A stretch of DNA of 6,643 nucleotides from Pelotomaculum sp. UBA4789 (GTDB taxonomy: Bacteria; Bacillota; Desulfotomaculia; Desulfotomaculales; Pelotomaculaceae): NCBI GenBank assembly GCA_002402945.1, contig DHGV01000031.1:1-6643 (forward strand), in the 5' to 3' direction. The notes below the pieces were generated by a model. It had not been told where the DNA came from. It did no database searches and saw nothing but the letters and a program-made list of their open reading frames with translations. Below, piece by piece: positions 4,523 to 6,643 of the stretch. The translations under genes were made by a program, and so were the position numbers. How positions within the stretch are numbered: the first letter of the stretch is position 1; the number at the start of each line of letters is the position of its first letter.

Positions 4523-5217
4523 TGCAAACTGAGAAATTCGGACTGACAGTCCTGGACAAACCAAAATCGATTACTGCCGAAGCCTACCGGGCGCTGCGGA
4601 CCAACCTCGGTTTTGCCGACCTCGACCAGGACATCCGGTCCATCCTGATCAGCAGTCCCAGCCCCCAGGACGGCAAGTCAACGGTCACGGCCAACCTGGG
4701 GATAGTCCTGGCCCAGGCCGGATACAAGGTGATCATCGTCGACTGCGACCTGCGCAAGCCGATGCAGCACAAAATATTTTCATTAGATAACCATAGGGGC
4801 CTGACCAGCCACCTGGTACAGCAGATGCCCCTCGAAAATGCTGTTTGCAAGCCTCCGGTGGAAAACCTCACTGTATTAACCAGCGGCCCGGTACCGCCCA
4901 ATCCGGCTGAGCTGCTCAATTCACAGCGGGTCTGGGAATTCTGGCCGGTGCTGCTGGAGCATTTCGACTATGTCCTGGTAGATTCGCCGCCCGTCCTGGC
5001 GGTGACCGACGCCAGCATCCTGGCGCCCCAGATGGACGGGGTGATTATCGTGACCCAATACGGGGTGACACGCAAGGAACAGGTCCGGGAAACCCGGGAC
5101 CAGTTCCTGAAAGCCAAGGCCAATATCATCGGGGTGGTCTTGAACCAGGCCAAAGTCAATGCCGGCGACCAACAGTATTATTACTACTATTCCCAGGATG
5201 AAGCCTCGTCCTCATAG
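4522..5217 (+). CDS. CpsD/YwqD-type bacterial tyrosine kinase
   Basis: A cytosolic BY-kinase that autophosphorylates a C-terminal tyrosine cluster after activation by the cytosolic tail of its Wzz partner, coordinating polymerisation and export. The 231 residues contain E20-x2-R23-x2-R26 ('EAYRALRTN', the oligomerisation motif), Walker A 'SPSPQDGKST' (45-54), Walker A' 'IIVDCDLRKP' (71-80), the family segment 'SGPVPPNPAELL' (121-132), Walker B 'YVLVDSPP' (150-157), and five consecutive tyrosines at 219-223 before a short acidic/serine tail. All expected catalytic parts are present. ATG 4522 has GGAGG at 4511-4515 inside the end of the Wzz gene. ParA/MinD-type ATPases share the fold, but the tyrosine cluster and Wzz neighbour decide the call. 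Confidence 0.93.
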   Translation: MQTEKFGLTVLDKPKSITAEAYRALRTNLGFADLDQDIRSILISSPSPQDGKSTVTANLGIVLAQAGYKVIIVDCDLRKPMQHKIFSLDNHRGLTSHLVQQMPLENAVCKPPVENLTVLTSGPVPPNPAELLNSQRVWEFWPVLLEHFDYVLVDSPPVLAVTDASILAPQMDGVIIVTQYGVTRKEQVRETRDQFLKAKANIIGVVLNQAKVNAGDQQYYYYYSQDEASSS

Positions 5218-5246
5218 CGGCAATTTCAGGTGAAGTCTTACAGGAT

Positions 5247-5277
5247 GGGGGCATCCCTTGCAGAAGGTGTGTCCCCC
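5247..5277 (+). other. Hairpin in the kinase-dehydratase spacer
   Basis: GGGGG (5247-5251) pairs with CCCCC (5273-5277), and CCTT (5256-5259) with AAGG (5264-5267) around a GCAG loop. No T-run follows, so it is not a standard terminator. It lies in the only sizeable gap (99 bases) after the operon begins and might adjust downstream expression or RNA stability. Confidence 0.4.
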
Positions 5278-5316
5278 CTTGCATATATGTCGGAACACAA
5301 ACAGAGGGAGTAATTG

Positions 5317-6294
5317 ATGAAGGTACTGGTGACAGGCGCCGATGGCTTCATCGGCAGCCACCTGACAGAAAAACTAATCGAATCCGGCCGGCAGGTGAAG
5401 GCCTTTGTTTATTACAATTCCTTTAATTCCTGGGGCTGGCTCGATACCCTGCCCAAAGACAAGCTGGCGGAGATCGAGATCTTTGCCGGCGACATCCGGG
5501 ATCCCAATGGGGTGCGGCAGGCCGCAGCCGGGGCGGAGCAGATATATCACCTGGCCGCATTGGTGGCCATCCCCTTCAGCTATCATTCACCGGACTCCTA
5601 CGTGGACACCAACATCAAAGGCGCCCTGAATGTGCTGCAGGCGGCCCGGGATCTCAATACCGGAAGAGTACTGGTGACCTCCACCTCCGAAGTCTACGGC
5701 ACCGCCCGGTATGTGCCCATCGATGAAAAACACCCTTTCCAGGGACAGTCACCCTATGCCGCCACCAAGATCGGGGCGGACCGGATGGCCGAGAGCTTTT
5801 ACCGCAGCTTCGGGCTGCCGGTGACCATCGTCCGGCCCTTTAATACCTATGGCCCCCGCCAGTCAGCAAGGGCCGTCATCCCCACGATCATCACCCAGCT
5901 GCTGTCCGGCCTGACGGAGATCAAGCTGGGAGCCCTGTCACCGACCCGGGACTTCAACTATGTGCTGGATACCGTGGCCGGATTTTTGGCCATTGCTGCT
6001 ACGGAAAAAACTATCGGCGAAGAGATCAATATCGCTACCCAGCAGGAGATCTCCATCGGAGAGCTGGCGGAAGAGCTGATCAGCCAGATCAATCCCCGGG
6101 CCCGGATCTTATGCGATGAGATCAGGCTGCGCCCGGAAAAAAGCGAAGTCAACCGGCTGCTGGGATCAAACGAAAAGATCCGCTCCTTAACGGATTGGTC
6201 CCCCGGCTATACTTTAGCCCAGGGGCTGCAGGAAACGATCCAATGGATCAGGCAGAACCTGGACCGCTACAAGGTGGATATTTATAATCTTTAA
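5317..6294 (+). CDS. LegB-type NAD-dependent sugar-nucleotide 4,6-dehydratase
   Basis: An extended short-chain dehydrogenase that converts a nucleotide-GlcNAc-type sugar to its 4-keto-6-deoxy form, the first committed step towards amino-deoxy sugars such as legionaminic acid or bacillosamine. The 325 residues show the NAD-binding 'TGADGFIGSHL' (6-16), 'YYNSFNSWGWLD' (32-43, typical of the LegB subfamily), 'TSTSEVYG' (121-128), the catalytic Y147-x3-K151 in 'SPYAATK', 'RPFNTYGPRQSARAVIPT' (173-190), and an 'RYKVDIYNL' end like that of Campylobacter LegB. ATG 5317 has GAGGGAG at 5304-5310; TTG 5314 would be too close. Nucleotide (UDP or GDP) and final sugar are not determined. A plain GDP-mannose or dTDP-glucose dehydratase is the less likely alternative. 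Confidence 0.85.
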   Translation: MKVLVTGADGFIGSHLTEKLIESGRQVKAFVYYNSFNSWGWLDTLPKDKLAEIEIFAGDIRDPNGVRQAAAGAEQIYHLAALVAIPFSYHSPDSYVDTNIKGALNVLQAARDLNTGRVLVTSTSEVYGTARYVPIDEKHPFQGQSPYAATKIGADRMAESFYRSFGLPVTIVRPFNTYGPRQSARAVIPTIITQLLSGLTEIKLGALSPTRDFNYVLDTVAGFLAIAATEKTIGEEINIATQQEISIGELAEELISQINPRARILCDEIRLRPEKSEVNRLLGSNEKIRSLTDWSPGYTLAQGLQETIQWIRQNLDRYKVDIYNL

Positions 6295-6314
6295 TAATTG
6301 ATCGAGGTCTTACC

Positions 6315-6643
6315 ATGTTTTATAAACCTGTCAAGCGCCTGTTGGATATCATGTTATCACTATTGGCGCTGGTCGTCCTTTCGCCGGTTTTATTGATCAT
6401 CGCCCTGTTCATTAAATTGGAATCCCCAGGGCCGGTCCTCTTTACCCAGAAACGGGTGGGCTTGCATAAAACCCATTTCAATATCATCAAATTCCGCACC
6501 ATGCGCGAAGGCTCCCCGGCCAACGTGCCGACCCATATGTTCGAAAATCCGGAGCAATACATCACCAAAACAGGTAAATTTCTCAGAAGGACCAGCCTGA
6601 ACGAGCTGCCGCAGCTGGTCAACATATTGAGAGGCGAGATGAG
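6315..6643 (+). CDS. Phosphoglycosyl transferase (PglC/WcaJ family), 3' truncated
   Basis: A bacterial sugar transferase that moves a sugar phosphate from a nucleotide sugar to undecaprenyl phosphate at the inner membrane, starting glycan repeat assembly. The first 109 residues are present, open to the window end: 'VKRLLDIMLSLLALVVLSP' begins the N-terminal membrane or re-entrant helix (about 9-32), then 'ESPGPVLFTQKRVG' (36-49), 'KFRTM' (60-64), and 'TGKFLRRTSLNELPQLVNILRGEM' split around residues 86-109. No long N-terminal multi-span region precedes this, so it is the small PglC-like type. ATG 6315 has GAGG at 6304-6307 and is 20 bases after the dehydratase. Residue 96 is Asn where the family usually has the catalytic Asp of the Asp-Glu pair. 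Confidence 0.9.
   Translation, partial: MFYKPVKRLLDIMLSLLALVVLSPVLLIIALFIKLESPGPVLFTQKRVGLHKTHFNIIKFRTMREGSPANVPTHMFENPEQYITKTGKFLRRTSLNELPQLVNILRGEM

Noticed and set aside
6320..6625. A 101-codon minus-strand open frame at the right end
   Set aside because: It is antisense to a sugar transferase whose family motifs are clear over the same bases.

Overview
The window looks like chromosome from a spore-forming, Gram-positive anaerobe of the Firmicutes, most like the Desulfotomaculum/Pelotomaculum (Peptococcaceae) group. The reasons are: strong purine-rich Shine-Dalgarno (SD) sites paired with ATG, GTG, TTG and apparently CTG starts; Spo0A-box-like motifs (TTTGTCGAA) in two AT-rich intergenic regions; a DUF1659-DUF2922-YvrJ gene trio typical of endospore formers; and fairly GC-rich coding sequence next to AT-rich spacers. 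The genus is an inference, and every gene is on the + strand.

Region 1 (1-1206) is a small-protein module. A near-perfect SigA promoter (91-119) with Spo0A-like boxes upstream (41-59) leads into a 140-base leader holding a long hairpin with a competing alternative stem, and a second hairpin next to the SD. Then come DUF1659 (260-484), DUF2922 (526-759), a strong terminator-like hairpin (810-856) and a YvrJ-family membrane peptide (883-1029). The module is bracketed by copies of a TTCAACAA/CTGGCGCCATTA repeat (1-36, 1080-1155) and closed by another terminator-like hairpin.

Region 2 (1207-2465) is a single DUF1616 membrane protein gene (1445-2326). It lies between two copies of a composite double-hairpin intergenic repeat (1252-1319 and 2357-2425). 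A fragment resembling another widespread intergenic repeat follows at 2441-2465.

Region 3 (2466-6643) is the start of an exopolysaccharide or surface-glycan operon. An AT-rich control region with two Spo0A-like boxes and a leader with a terminator-like hairpin precedes five genes: a sugar-1-phosphate nucleotidyltransferase, a Wzz/YveK-type chain-length regulator, a CpsD/YwqD-type tyrosine kinase (1-base overlap with the previous gene), a LegB-type NAD-dependent sugar-nucleotide 4,6-dehydratase, and a PglC/WcaJ-type phosphoglycosyl transferase cut by the window end. Together they would activate a sugar, make a 4-keto-6-deoxy sugar nucleotide, load the first sugar phosphate on undecaprenyl phosphate, and control polymer length and export through the Wzz-kinase pair. 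Flippase, polymerase, other glycosyltransferases and probably an aminotransferase should lie beyond 6643.

The glycan genes are standard families. The less explained material is the regulatory RNA and repeat architecture upstream of them, and the uncharacterised DUF1659-DUF2922-YvrJ trio.
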